A stretch of 64,000 nucleotides of DNA from Delphinapterus leucas (Eukaryota; Chordata; Mammalia; Artiodactyla; Monodontidae): NCBI RefSeq assembly GCF_002288925.2, contig NW_022098000.1:4555827-4619826 (forward strand). Reading direction: 5' to 3'. A program made the translations under genes and the position numbers. Positions 34,845 through 46,958 of the stretch are shown here, in pieces (position 1 is the first letter of the stretch; every line of letters begins with the position of its first letter). Below the pieces are notes generated by a model. That model made no database searches and had not been told where the DNA came from. It worked only from the letters and a program-made list of their open reading frames with translations.

Positions 34845-36474
34845 AAACTCAGTGTAGAAAGCCTCAAAACTTGCAAAATGGTGCAATTCCGTTTTCCTCC
34901 TAGTTGACAGGAAAATGTGCGTGTAAATTACAATAGTTGTGCTTTAATGAAGAGAATTTTTTTTGACCATTATGAACCAGAAACACATGCTATCAAAAGT
35001 AGGGTCTTACAACTTGGACATCTTGCAAAACTGTGCCACCACAAGACCTATTCCTCACTGGTTCCACTTCGTCAGAGAGATGTGAGGAATTGGTTTATGG
35101 TATTGGTTCTTTGATTCCAACTAGAAGCCAAACTCCAACCAGACTGACAAAGTTTGGCATCACAGTGTCTGACCAAATGAAGCAACAGAAATATGTCTTA
35201 AGCCACCTGATCACGTGTTAGCTCTCAAACATTTGTTAATACGTAATTCCAAATCTCTGTCAATTACTTTAAGAAAAGTAGTGTGTTAGAACCATAACAG
35301 AATGACCTCCCCATGAAGAAGCATTTATTTCTTACCATCCCATAGAGTTGTACATGTCATAAAAGGTCTTCGCCTCCAGCGCTGAGTGGCAAAAAGAAAA
35401 ATGACTGTAACAATCTTTGCAAAATAGAAGTCAGAGCCCAGATTATCAACACTGATATGAGAAAAAAGCTGACCACTTGCTCTTTCTACTGCAAATACAG
35501 GCAAGTGTTTGCAGTGCCTCTTGTCATCAAATTGCTGTATTTGCCCATTATGAACAAACAAAACAAAACAGAAGCAAACAAAATAAGATCAGTATTCACT
35601 GAGAAATCAACTATGATGGAATAAGGAACTTTTCAAACATCTGATCAAAGCTACCAAGTGTTGGTATGTTAGCTAATGTCAGTGTCACTCTGATCAGAGT
35701 CCTCGCTAATTCCTCTGAGCCTGACAGAATAAAATGAGAAGGTAGCTGTGAACTCTCACCCCACCCCACCCCACCCCTGCCCAGACCCTCCAGTTCTTTT
35801 CTGGGCACTCACTCCCTCACCTCTACTCTGCCATTGGTGTTTTAAGCCAAGGAGACTTTTGCTGCTTGCTTGCAGACCAGCCCAATTCCCTGATTCTCTT
35901 AAGTACAAACAAGACATAGCTTAATTAGCAAAAAAGACATAGCTGTGGTTGCTATCAAAGCATTGGAAATATGAGACATAATCTCTTTGCTCAAAGATCT
36001 CACTGCCAGAAGCAGACAAACATGACTTTCCTGATAAGTCAGTGACTAGATCCACCCTAATCCAACCTCTTTATCAGTTTCATTGTCTTGACCCTGAGCC
36101 AACAGCTTGATTCCTGTTTTTAGAACCAGGACCTATTATTTATATTTTGCATCTCCAGCATTTGATCCCTGTTATCCAGCCAACTTCTGTTGATCTTATT
36201 CTGAGTTTCCTGGGTTATTTCCAGTAGGAACATACAACTCCAGGTCTGGTGTTTGGTCACCATGTGGGACATTATATCCTCCCTTCTTTCTCCTTAAAGG
36301 GAAAATTTAGAGATGCATATCTTTGAGCATCTCCCTAAGCATCTCCCTGAAGATTTCCCTAGAGATGTTGTCCTGTTAGTGGAGACTGAGCAAAGGCTAT
36401 AGCACACCCTCTACATTCAGAGATGCTGGTGACACAGTATGGGGCTGAACCCAGAGAAGAATGTGAACTTAGGG
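34845..36474. other. Unassigned, largely single-copy sequence
   Basis: About 1.6 kb without a recognised repeat or gene. It contains a C-rich run at 35759-35777 that can form a G-quadruplex on the minus strand. Confidence 0.4.
35759..35777 (-). other. G-quadruplex motif (GGGGT)4-type
   Basis: The plus strand has CCCC-A-CCCC-A-CCCC-A-CCCC. The minus strand therefore has four G4 runs with single-base loops, the most stable class of intramolecular quadruplex sequence. Whether it folds or acts in vivo is unknown. Confidence 0.8.
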
Positions 36475-36630
36475 CTGGATAGAGCAGAACATGAATCCCA
36501 ACACTGCCACTTCCAAGCTGTATCCTTTTGGGGAAATCTCTGAACTTCAGTTTTCTTATTTATAGAAAGAAAAAAAATCTTATTTTGCAGGATTGTGAGT
36601 AATAGGACAGGATTATGCATAGTAGTCACT
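36475..36630 (+). repeat. MIR relic
   Basis: CACTGCCACTTCCAAGCTGT, GGGGAAATCTCTGAACTTCA, TTTTCTTATTTATAGA: the left-centre part of MIR in plus orientation. Confidence 0.65.
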
Positions 36631-37454
36631 CCTCAAATTGTGACTGAACAGTATAGAATGAGAAACAAAATGAAATCGAGCTATAACCACAATACTGGTT
36701 TTCCTATATGCCTGAAAAAAAAGGCTTAAAGGGCAGCAAAATGCTAAAAAAAAACAGGTACAATCAAATATATACATGCAAATTGTGTTTGTTCCCTAGC
36801 AAGATAAAACAACACAGAGGCTATCTGGGGAATCTGAAAATAGTCCTGAAATCCCTCTGTGCAGACAATAGATATCTTACATACAAGTGTATTCCCTAGT
36901 TCCTAGGATAAACATATCCTATAGTTCATATTCTATTCATAAGATAGTTCCTAGGATCAGCATTCAGAACATATTTACCCTTGTTTTACAAAAAATTTCA
37001 TCAAGCTTACCTTTCTAATTTCCCAATTCATAACATATTTGAAATAACAAATTAAGTGGGAATAAAGTGGATGGAAAGAAACTGACAATTATACTATCCA
37101 AGAATTCATTCCTGAGGGTTCAGTGCAGCAGATATTTTTTATGAGTTTTGTGTTGAGAAACAAATTTTTGCCTTGCATTTTGTAAATTGTATGGTGATAT
37201 ACACATATATATCACTATACAAAAAGAGGGAGAAGCATATATATACATATGATGTGTCATGATTATTGTTTTATCTTGGAATTCTAAATATTAAACCACA
37301 CCTAGAGCAAAGAATGAAGACATGTCAACAACTTTTAAAAAAAGAGAACTAATATAAATTATGTGCCATTTTGCTTTCTTTCTGACCAAAAAAATGTATG
37401 TTTTTCAGAGCCTGTTTGAGCCAAATGGAACAGTGTATTAAATAAGGTCTCCTT
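36631..37454. other. Unassigned AT-rich sequence
   Basis: No gene or clear repeat. Confidence 0.35.
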
Positions 37455-37459
37455 TTCAA

Positions 37460-38100
37460 TGTCACTCAATGTCACTTGGCACCCTTGTCAAAGATCAGTT
37501 GACCATATATGCATGGATTTATTTCTGGGATATTTATTTTCTTCCACTGGCCTGTATGGCTGTCTTTATGCCAGTATCATACTTTTGTGTTTTCTCCATA
37601 GTTTTTAGTAACAATCAGTGGGAGAGATACGTTGTGGTGAATTGACTCCCTCTTAGCTTAACAGAAGTCTCAGGTCAAAGATGTAAGTTTAAAAAAAGAA
37701 ATCACAAAAGCACTAGAGGAAAATGTAGAGGGATACATTTTGTAAAAACAAGAGAAACCATTATTAAGTGATGGTGAAAGCTTGATGCCATAAAGAAAAG
37801 ATAATTTGACTCCATGAAACTTAAAATATCCACATGACAAAAATAATACACACAAAATGAAGAGGGAAAAACAAATTGGCCAAAAATATTTGTCAAGCAT
37901 ACTAAATATGTTAATGTCATTAATCTTTAAAGAAATCTTATAAATTAATGTGTAAAAACAACAACCCAACAAAGGTCAAGAGCAGAGAGTTCATAGGAGG
38001 AAGACGTTTTAAGCCTGTATAAAGTTATCCAACCTCATTCATTGAAAATTAAGGAAATGTAAAGTAAGATAAAATATATCTTTTTTCTTCTATCAGAGAA
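37460..38100. mobile_element. Old L1M ORF2 fragments in opposite orientation
   Basis: 37460-37615 reads in reverse as ORF2 (CCCTTGTCAAAGATCAGTTG, TTTATGCCAGTATCATACTT). 37670-38100 reads forward as the next ORF2 stretch (AAAGCTTGATGCCATAAAGA, GCCAAAAATATTTGTCAAGC, TATCCAACCTCATTCATTGA). The two segments are near neighbours in ORF2, which suits one L1 inserted with an inverted 5' part. Confidence 0.65.
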
Positions 38101-38170
38101 GCAAATAGAAAAGTTGTGGTTATATACTAGGTCAGTAGGAGTTTGGGTAAATGGCTTCTCATATATTCTT

Positions 38171-39059
38171 TTTTATTAGAGTAGAGTTGTTTTACAATAT
38201 TGTGTTAGTTTCTACTGTAAAATGAAGTGAAGTTGAGCTCCCCGCGCTATACAACAGGTTCTCATCAGTTATCTATTTTATACATATTAGTGTATATATA
38301 TCAATCCCAATCTCCTAATTCATCCTGCTCCCCTGCCCCCGCACTTCCCCCTTGGTGTCCATATGTTGATTCTCTATGGTTGTGTCTCTATTTCTGCCTT
38401 GCAAATTGGCTCATCTGTACCAATTTTAGACTCCACATATATGCATTAATATACAATATTTATTTTTCTCTTTCTGACTTACCTCACTCTGTATAACAGT
38501 CTCTAGGTCCATCCACATCTGTACAAATGATCCAGTTTTGTTCCTTTATATGGCTGAGTAATAGTTCATTGTATATATGTACCACATCTTCTTTACCGAT
38601 TCATCTGTTGATGGACATTTAATTGCTTCCATGACTTGGCTGTTGTAATAGTGCTGCAATGAACATCGGTGTGCATGTGTCTTTTTGAATTATGGTTTTC
38701 TCTGGGTATATGCCCAGGAGTGGGATTCCTGGGTCATAGGATAATTCTACTTTCAGGTTTTTAAGGAACCTCCATACTGTGCTCCATACTGGCTGCACCA
38801 ATTTATGTTCCCACCAACAGTACAAGAGGATTACCTTTTCTCCACACCCTCTCCTGCATTTATTGTTTATAGATATTTTGATGATGGCCATTCTGACCTG
38901 TGTGATGTGATACCTCATTGTGGTTTTGATTTGCATTTCTCTAATAATTAGTGATGTCGAGCATCTTTTCATGTGTTTGTTGGCCAACTGTACGTCTTCT
39001 TTAGAGAAATGTCTATCTGGGTCTTCTGCCCATTTTTGGATTGGGTTGTTTGGTTTTTG
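38171..39059 (-). mobile_element. L1 3' fragment (ORF2 end and 3' UTR)
   Basis: Reverse L1 3' UTR of an older-looking type (GAGTTGTTTTACAATATTGT, then CTCCCCGCGCTATACAACAG) leading into late ORF2. A 122-aa frame at 38619-38987 reads [20 protein letters not shown] onward. Homology stops at GGATTGGGTTGTTTGGTTTT. The frame has an ORF2 C-terminal region but no catalytic domains. Confidence 0.9.
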
Positions 39060-39300
39060 TTTATTTATTTATTTAGTGATCTTTAGGGAATTTTCTTCTT
39101 TTATTTATTTTTTTATACAGCAGATTCTTATTAGTCATCCATTTTATACACATCTGGGTATACATGTAAATCCCAATCTCCCATTCATCACACCACCACC
39201 CCCACGCCCTGCCGCTTTCCCACCTTGGTGTCCACATGTTTGTTCTCTACATCTGTGTCTCAATTTCTGCCCTGCAAACCGGTTCATCTGTACCATTTTT

Positions 39301-42300
39301 CTAGGTTCCACATATATGCGTTAATATACAATATTTGTTTTTCTCTTTCTGACTTACTTCACTCTGTATGACGGTTTCTAGATCCACCCATGTCTCTACA
39401 AATGATCCAATTTTGTTCCTTTTTATGGCTGAGTAATATTCCATTGTATATATGTACCACATCTTCTTTATCCATTCATCTGTTGATGGGCATTTACGTT
39501 GCTTCCATGACCTGACTATTGTAAATAGTGCTACAATGAACATTGGGGTTGCTCGTGTCTTTTTGAATTACTTTTTTCTCTGGGTATATGCCCAGTAGTG
39601 GGATTGCTGGGTCATATGGTAATTCCATTTTTAGTTTTTTTTGTTTTTGGTTTTTTTTGTGTGTGTGGTACACGGGCCTCTCACTGTCGTGGCCTCTCCC
39701 GTTGCAGAGCACAGGCTCCAGACACGCAGGCTCAGCAGCCATGGCTCACGGGCCCAGCCGCTCTGCGGCACATGGGATCCTCCTGGACTGGGGCACGAAC
39801 CCGTGTCCCCTGCATCGACAGGTGGACTTTCAACCACTGTGCCACTAGGTAAGCCCCCATTTTTAGTTTTTTTTAAGGAAACCCCATACTGTTCTCCATA
39901 GTGGCTGTATCAATTTGCATTCCCACCAACAGTGCAAGAGGGTTCCCTTTTATCCTCACCCTCTCCTGCATTTGCTGTTTGCAGATTTTCTGATGATGCC
40001 CATTCTAACTGGTGTGAGATGATACCTCATTGTATTTTTGATTTGCATTTCTCTAATAATTAGTGATGTTGAGCAGCTTTTCATGTGCTTCTTGGCCATC
40101 TGTATGTAATCTTTGGAGAAAAATCTATTTAGATCTTCTGTCCATTTTTGGATTGGGTTGTTTAGTTTTTTAATGTTGAGCTGCATGAGCTGTTTATATA
40201 TTTTGGAGATTAATCCTTTGTCCATTGATTCTTTGGCAAATATTTTCTCCCATTCTGAGGGTTGTCTTTTTGTCTTGTTTATGGTTTCCATTGCTGTGCA
40301 AAAGCTTTTAAGTTTCATTAGGTCCCATTTGTTTATTTCTGTTTTTATTTCCATTACTCTAGGAGGTGGATCAAAAAAGATCTTGCTGTGATTTATGTCA
40401 AAGAGTGTTCTTCCTATGTTTTCCTGTAAGAGTTTTATAGTGTCCAGTCTTACATTTAGGTCTCTAACATGTTTTGATTTTATTTTTGTGTATGGTGTTA
40501 GAGAGTGTTCTAATTTAATTCTTTTACATGTAGCTGTCCAGTTTTGCCAGCACCACTTACTGAAGAGACTGTCTTTTCTCCATTGTATAACCTTGCCTCC
40601 TTTGTCATAGATTAGTTGACCATAGGTGCATGGGTTTATCTCTGGGCTTTCTATCTTGTTCCATTGATATACATTTCTGTTTTTGTGCCAGTACCATATT
40701 GTCTTGATTACTTTAGCTTTGTGGTATAATCTGAAGTCAGGGAGTCTGATTCCTCCAGCTCCGTTTTTTTCCCTCAAGACTGCTTTGGCTCTTTGGGGAC
40801 TTTTGTGTCTCCATACAATTAAGTTTCTTTGTTCTAGTTCTGTAAAAAATGCCTTTGGTAATTTGATAGTGATTGCATTGAATCTGTAGATTGCTTTGGG
40901 TAGTATAGTCATTTTCACAATATTGATTCTTCCAGTCCAAGAACATGCTCTCCATCCGTTGGTATCATCTTTAATTTCTTTCATCAGTGTCTTATAGTTT
41001 TCTGCATAAAGGTTTTTTGTCTCCCTAGGTAGGTTTATTCCTAGGTATTTTATTCTTTTTGTTGCAGTGGTAAATGGGAGTTTTTCCTTAATTTCTCTTT
41101 AAGATTTTCCCTCACCAGTGTATAGGAATGCAAGAGATTTCTGTGTATTAATTTTGTATCCTCCAACTTCACCAAATTCATTGATTAGTTCTAGTAGTTT
41201 TCTGGTGACATCTTTAGGATTATCTATGTATAATATCATGTTATCTGCAAACAGTGACAATTTTACTTCTTCTTTTCCAATTTGTATTCCTTTTATTTGT
41301 TTCTCTTCTATGATTGCCGTGGCTAGGACTTCCAAATCTATGTTGAATAATAGTGGTGAGAGTGGACATCCTTGTCTTATTCCTGATCTTAGAGGAAATG
41401 CTTTCAGTTTTTCACCATTGAGAATGATGTTTGCTGTGGGTTTGTCATATATGGCCTTTATTATGTTGAGGTAGGTTCCCTCTATGCCCACTTTCTGGAG
41501 AGTTTTTATCATAAATGGGTGCTGAATTTTGTCAAAAGCTTTTTCTGCATCTATTGAGATGATCATATGTTTTTTATTCTTCAGTTTGTTAATATGGTGT
41601 ATCACATTGATTGATTTGCGTATATTGAAGGATCCTTGCATCTCTGCCTAGGATAAATCCCACTTGATCATGGTGTATGATCCTTTTAATCTGTTGCTGG
41701 ATTCTGTTGAGGATTTTTCCATCTATATTCATCAGTGATATTGGTCTGTAATTTTCTTTTTTTGTAGTATCTTTGTCTGGTTTTGGTATCAAGGTGATGG
41801 TTGCCTCATAGAATGAGTTTCAGAGTGTTCCTTCCTCTGCATTTTTTGGAAGAGTGTGAGAAGGATGGGTGTTAGCTCTTCTCTAAATGTTTGATAGAAT
41901 TCACCAGTGAAGCCATTTGGTCCTTGACTTTGTTGGAAGATTTTTAATCACAGTTTCAATTTCATTACTTGTGATTGGTCTGTTCTTATTTTCCATTTCT
42001 TCCTGGTTCAGTCTTGGAATATTATACCTTTCTAAGAATTTTCCATTTCCTCCATGTTGTCCATTTTATTGGCATAGAGTTGCTGGTAGTATTCTTTTAG
42101 GATGCTTTGTATTTCTGTGGTGTCTGTTGTAACTTCTCCGTTTTCATTTCTAAATTTATTGATTTGAGTCCTCTCCCTCTTTTTCTTGATGAGTCTGGCT
42201 AATGGTTTATCAATTTTGTTTATCTTCTCAAAGAACCAGCTTTTAGTTTTATTGATCTTTGCTATTGATTTCTTTGTTTCTATTTCATTTATTTCTGCTC

Positions 42301-43331
42301 TGATCTTTATGATTTCTCTCCTTCTGCTAACTTTGGGTTTTGTTTTTTCTTCTATCTCTAGTTCCTTTAGGTGTATGGTTAGATTGTTTATTTTGTCATT
42401 TTTCTTGTTTCTTGAGGTAGGCTTGTATAGCTATAAGCTTCCCTCTTAGAACTGCTTTTGCTGCATCTCATAGGTTTTGGATTGTTGTGTTTTCATTGTC
42501 ATTTGTCTCTAGGTGTTTTTTGAGTTCCTCTTTGATTTCTTCAGGGGTCTCTTGGTTATTTAGTAGCGTGTTGTTTAGCCTCCATGTGTTTGTGTTTTTT
42601 CCAGTTTTGTTTTCTTGTAATTGATTTCTAATTTCATAGTGTTGTGGTTGGAAAAGATGCTTGATATGATTTCAGTTGTCTTAAATTTACTGAGGCTTGA
42701 TTTGTGACAAAATGTGATCTATCTTGGAGAATGTTCCATGTGCACTTGAAAAGAATGTGTAATCTGTGGTTTTCAGATGGAATATCCTATAAAATCAATT
42801 AAATCTATCTCGTTATTGTATCATATAAAGCTTGTGTTTCCTTATTAATTTTCTGTCTGGACGATCTGTCCATTGGTGTAAGTGAGATGTTAAAATCCCC
42901 CTCTATTATTGTGTTACTGTCAATTCCCTCTTTTATGGCTGTTAGCATTTGCCTTTTGTATTGAGGTGCTCCTATGTTGGGTGCATATATATTTATAATT
43001 GTTATATCTTCTTCTTGGATTGATCTCTTGATCATTATGTAGTGTCCTTCCTTGTTTTTTTAACTTTCTTTATTTTAAAGCCTAGTTTATCCGATATGTG
43101 TATTGGAACTCCAGCTTTCTTTTGATTTTGATTTGCATGGAATATCTTTTTCCATCCCCTCACTTTCAGTATGTATGTGTCCCTAGGTCTGAAGTGGGTC
43201 TATTGTAGACAGCATATATAAATGTATTTTTTTTGTATCCATTCAGCTAGTCTGTGTCTTTTGGTTTTAACATTTATTCCATTTACTTTTAAGGTAATTA
43301 CTTTTAAGGATATGTATGTTACTATTGCCAT
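39301..43331 (-). pseudogene. L1 ORF2p pseudogene
   Basis: Endonuclease part near 42805-43035 with INIYAPNIGAPQYKRQML and GDFNISLTPMDRS. Reverse transcriptase part at 41099-41641 with [36 protein letters not shown], and FADN at 41240-41251 in place of the catalytic FADD. The C-terminal part is a 342-aa frame (40984-39956) with [18 protein letters not shown] and [16 protein letters not shown]. The last segment ends with [19 protein letters not shown] and stops at 39301. The reading frame is broken in several places, and a CHR-1 SINE (39643-39856) splits the end. Start inferred at the ATG at 43331 before the LNVNG-equivalent. Confidence 0.9.
39625..39874 (-). mobile_element. CHR-1 SINE nested in L1 ORF2, with perfect duplications
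   Basis: SINE body about 39643-39856, reverse relative to the window and co-oriented with the L1. The target duplication CCATTTTTAGTTTTTTTT is identical at 39625-39642 and 39857-39874. The tail contains a TG-rich run before GGTACACGGGCC. Confidence 0.94.
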
Positions 43332-43388
43332 TTTCTTAATTGTTTGGGGTTTGTTTTTGTAGGTCTTTTTCTTCTTTTATGTTTCCCA

Positions 43389-44253
43389 CTAGAGAAGTTC
43401 CTTTAGCATTTGTTGTAGAGCTGATTTAGCTTAGCTTTTGCTTGCCTGTAAAGCTTTTGATTTCTCCATCAAATCTGAATGAGATCCTTGCTGGGTAGAG
43501 TAATATTGGTTGTAGTATTTTCCCTTTCATCACTTTAAATCTGTCCTTCCACTCTGTTCTGGCCTGCCCAGTTTCTGCTGAAAAATCAGCTGATAAAATA
43601 TTGGGATTCTCTTGTATGTTATTCGTTGTTTTTCCCTTGCTTCTTTTAATGCTTTTGCTTTGTATTTAATTTTTGAAAGTTTGATTAACATATGTCTCAG
43701 AATGTGTCTCCATGGGTTTATCCTGCATGGGACTCTCTGCACTTCCTGAATTTGACTATTTCCTTTCACATGTTAGAGAATTTTAGACTATAATCTCTTT
43801 AAATATTTTCTCAGACCCTTTCTCTTCTTCTTCTGAGACCCCTGTAATTCAAATGTTGTTGAATTTAATGTTGTCCCAGTGGTCTCTGAGACTGTCCTCA
43901 ATTATTTTCATTCTGTTTTCTTTATTCTGCTCTGCGGCAGTTATTTCCACCATTCTATCTTCCTGGTCACTTATCCGTTCTTCTGCCTCAGTTATTCTAT
44001 TGATTCCTTCTAGAGTATTATTAATTTCAGTTATTTTGATGTTCATCACTGTTTGTTTGTTTTTTAGTTCTTCTAGGTCCTTGTTAAAAGTTTCTCAGAT
44101 TTTCTCCATTCTATATCTGAGATTTTGGATCATCTTCACTATCATTACTCTGAATTCTTTTTCAGGTAGACTGCCTATTTCCTTTTCATTTGTTTGGTCT
44201 TATGGGTTTTTATCTTGCTCCTTCATCTGCAAGATATTTCTCTGTCTTCTCAT
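43389..44253 (-). pseudogene. L1 ORF1p pseudogene
   Basis: Start ATG at 44253 (same MRRQ-type start as the plus-strand L1), stop at 43389-43391. The coiled coil is visible at 43849-44049 (KITEINNTLEGINRITEAEE, RISDQEDRMVEITAAEQNKE) and the middle and C-terminal part at 43530-43769. The span of 865 bp is not a multiple of three, and the frame is broken. Family length is about 300 aa, so nearly the full extent remains but as a fossil. Confidence 0.85.
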
Positions 44254-46958
44254 TTTGTCCAACTTACTGTGTTTGGGGTCTCCTTTCTACAGGCTGCAGG
44301 GTCTTAGTTCCTCTTACTTCTGGTGTCTGCCCCCAGTGGGCGAGTTTGATCCAGTGGCTTGTCTAGGCTTCCTGGTGTGGGAGACTGATGCCTACGTTCT
44401 GTTGCTTGGAGCTGGATCTTGTCCTCCTTCCGATAGTATGTTTGGTGTGTCTGTGAGCTTAGTATGAGTTTACGCAGCCTCTATGCTAATGGATAGGTTT
44501 GCGTTCCTGTCTTGATAGTTTTTTTGGTGTGAGGCGACCCACTTTGAGCTTGCTGGCTGTTGTGTGGAGCTGGGTCTTAGTGTTGAGATGGAGACCTCTG
44601 TGAGAGCTCTCGTGCCTTAATATTCCCTGGGGTCAGGAGTTCTCTGCTGGTCCAATGTCCTGGACTCAGCTCTCCCACCTCTGATGCTCAGGCCCAACCC
44701 TGGCCAGAGCACCAAGACCCTGCAAGCTACACAGCATGGAGGAAAAGGGAAAAAAAGAAAACAAACAGAGAAACAAAACCCCAAGACAAATGGTAAAAGG
44801 AAAACCAAAGAGATAAAAACACACAAAGAGGGCTTCCCTGGTGGCGCAGTGGTAGGGAGTCCGCCTGCCGATGCAGGGGGCATGGGTTCGTGCCCCGGTC
44901 CAGGAGGATCCCATGTGCCATTGAGTGGCTGGGCCCATGGGCCGTGGCCGCTGGGCCTGCATGTCCAGAGTCTGTGCTCTGCAGCGGGAGGGGCCACAGC
45001 AGTGAGAGGCCCGCATACCGCAGAAAAACAAAACAAAACAAAACAAAAAACCACAAAGAAACATACATACAAAAAAAAGAAGAAAAGAGAAAACAAAAAA
45101 GAGAGCAACCAAACAAATAATTGAACCCAATAATGAAAACAAGCACTAAAAAATAAACTAACAAAAACAAAATCAAATCAAAAGCAGAAAGCAAATTAAG
45201 AAAAAGGCAAAGAAAGCATAAAATAAACACACAAAAATGATAAAAAAGTTAAAAGCAGAAGAAAGAAATAAACAAAAGGAAAAAGCACAAAACAAGAAAC
45301 AGTAAAGTAAAAATTGAAAAATATAAAATATTGTTAAAAGAAGATAGAAAACAAAGCAAAACAAGGTAAAAAAACAAAAACACTGGAAAAACACAATATA
45401 ACAACAAAGTAAAGTAGAAATAGAAAAAAAAGTAAAAGCATAAAAAAGGAAACAAAATAAAAAGTAAATAAAAAATTAAAAGAATAATAAAAAAAGTAAA
45501 ACATCAGAACTAAGAAAAAAAAGAAAGAATAGTAATAATAATAATATTTCCTGGGGTCTCAGCTGTCCGTGTCCTTGCCTGCAGTGAGCCAAGGCCAATC
45601 CCTGCCTGCCCAGGAAGTCCTCCAATACTTCTAGGTAAGTCTCTGGACCTGCTGTGGGCACTGTGGGGCCAACTCAGACTCTGATCTTGCCTGACTCCTG
45701 CGTGTACTTGCCCCCATAGTCCACAGTTGCCCCCAAAGTCCACAGCTTCAGTTGTGGGAAGACTCATTGTCTATTCAGATATTCCATACATGCAAGGTTT
45801 ACCAAGTTGATTACAGGGATTTAATACACTGCTCCTTCAGCTGCACGGAGAGGTTTCCACTCTTCTTCTTTGGTTGCACTGCCCCTGGAGTTCAGCTTTG
45901 GATTTGGCCCCACCTTTACATGTGGGCCACCCTCAAGCCTCTGTTCCCCACCCAGGCAAGAGGGAGCAAAAGCAGTGGCTGATTAGTGCTCACTTGCTCA
46001 CTCAGGCCAGGGAGAGGGAGGAATGTGGCAGTCAAAATTGGGATGTGCGGGGAGTGCCTGTGGTGGCAGAGGCCCATGGAAATTTGCAACAGCCTAAGGT
46101 GCACACTGCATTCTCCTGGGGAGTTGGCCTTAGATCACAGGACCCTCGGCAGTGGCCAGCTGCACAGTTTCCCGGGAAGGTGTGGGCAGTGACCTGTGTT
46201 TGCACACAGGACCCTAGGTGACAGCAGCAGCAGCAGTAGCTCTCATGCCTGCCTCTGGGGTCTGAGAAAACAGCCGTGGCTTGCACCCATCTCTGGAGCT
46301 TGTGTAGGCTGTGCCCTGCTGTCAGTGAGTGCATAGAGCAAGAAGCTCCTATGGTGGGCCCTCCCCTCCTAGCACATCCTGCAACAGTGGTCCCTTGACT
46401 CTCTGGCAGGCCCAGGCTTCTTCCCGAACTCCCTCAGCTGTGGCACACTAGCCCCCTCAGGCTATCTTCACGCAGCCAACCCCAGTCCTCTCCCTGGGGT
46501 CTGACCTCCAAAGCCTGAGCCTCAGCTTCCAGCCCCACCTGCCCCTGTAGGCAGACAAGCATCTCAGGCTAGGAGTGCTAGTCAGCAGGCACTGATGTCC
46601 TGTGTGAGATCTTCTCCGCTTTGCCCTCCACACCCCTGTTGCTGCACTCCCCTCTGAGGCTCCAAATCTCCCCCCTGTACCTGCCAGTTTCCCAGTGGGC
46701 AGAAACTTTTCCTCCTTCACAGCTCCTTCCCAGGGGCACAGGCCCTGTACATATTCTTTTGCCTCATTTTATTTTTCTTTTTCTTTTGCTCTACCCAGTT
46801 ACGTGGAGATTTTCTTGCCTTTGTGGAAGTCTGAAGACTTCTACCAGCATTCAGTAGGTGTTCTGTAAGAGTTGTTCCAAATGTAGATGTATTTTTGATG
46901 TATCTGTGGGGAGGAAGGTGATCTCTGTCTTAGTCCTCCACCATCTTGAAGGTTCTCC
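44254..46958 (-). promoter_or_regulatory. L1 5' UTR (minus strand)
   Basis: Leader region of the minus-strand L1. Next to ORF1 is mixed sequence, then a CHR-1 SINE, then an A-rich low-complexity block (about 45010-45545 on the plus strand, T-rich in the sense direction), then a GC-richer distal part (45550-46750) ending at the L1 5' end. The same order is seen in the plus-strand L1 at 18912-21621. A short (CAG)n lies at 46214-46228. Confidence 0.75.
44816..45059 (+). mobile_element. CHR-1 SINE nested in L1 5' UTR
   Basis: Forward copy, body about 44830-45040 (GGGCTTCCCTGGTGGCGCAG to CCGCATACCGCAGAAAAAC). It has the best-preserved B box of the set (GGTTCGTGCCCC). The tail is (AAAAC)n. Likely target duplications are ACACACAAAGA and ACCACAAAGA. 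Confidence 0.92.

Larger units (their letters stand above)
39105..46958 (-). mobile_element. Near full-length L1 LINE, minus strand, two nested SINEs
   Basis: The 3' end is of a different subfamily from its neighbour (TTTTTTTATACAGCAGATTC, then CTTATTAGTCATCCATTTTA). It runs in reverse through ORF2 (43331 to 39301), ORF1 (44253 to 43389) and a 2.5-kb 5' UTR to the 5' end, the reverse of CCACCATCTTGAAGG at 46939-46953. Less SINEs, it is about 7.4 kb. One ORF2 stretch of 342 codons (39956-40984) is still open, but other parts are broken and the reverse transcriptase active site is altered. Confidence 0.92.

Noticed and set aside
44617..45455. Several minus-strand frames of 68-167 aa that look hydrophobic
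   Set aside because: The same artefact in the second L1: the T-rich sense strand of the 5' UTR plus the CHR-1 SINE.
46214..46228. (CAG)n run as a disease-type trinucleotide repeat
   Set aside because: Only about five units, located in an L1 5' UTR.
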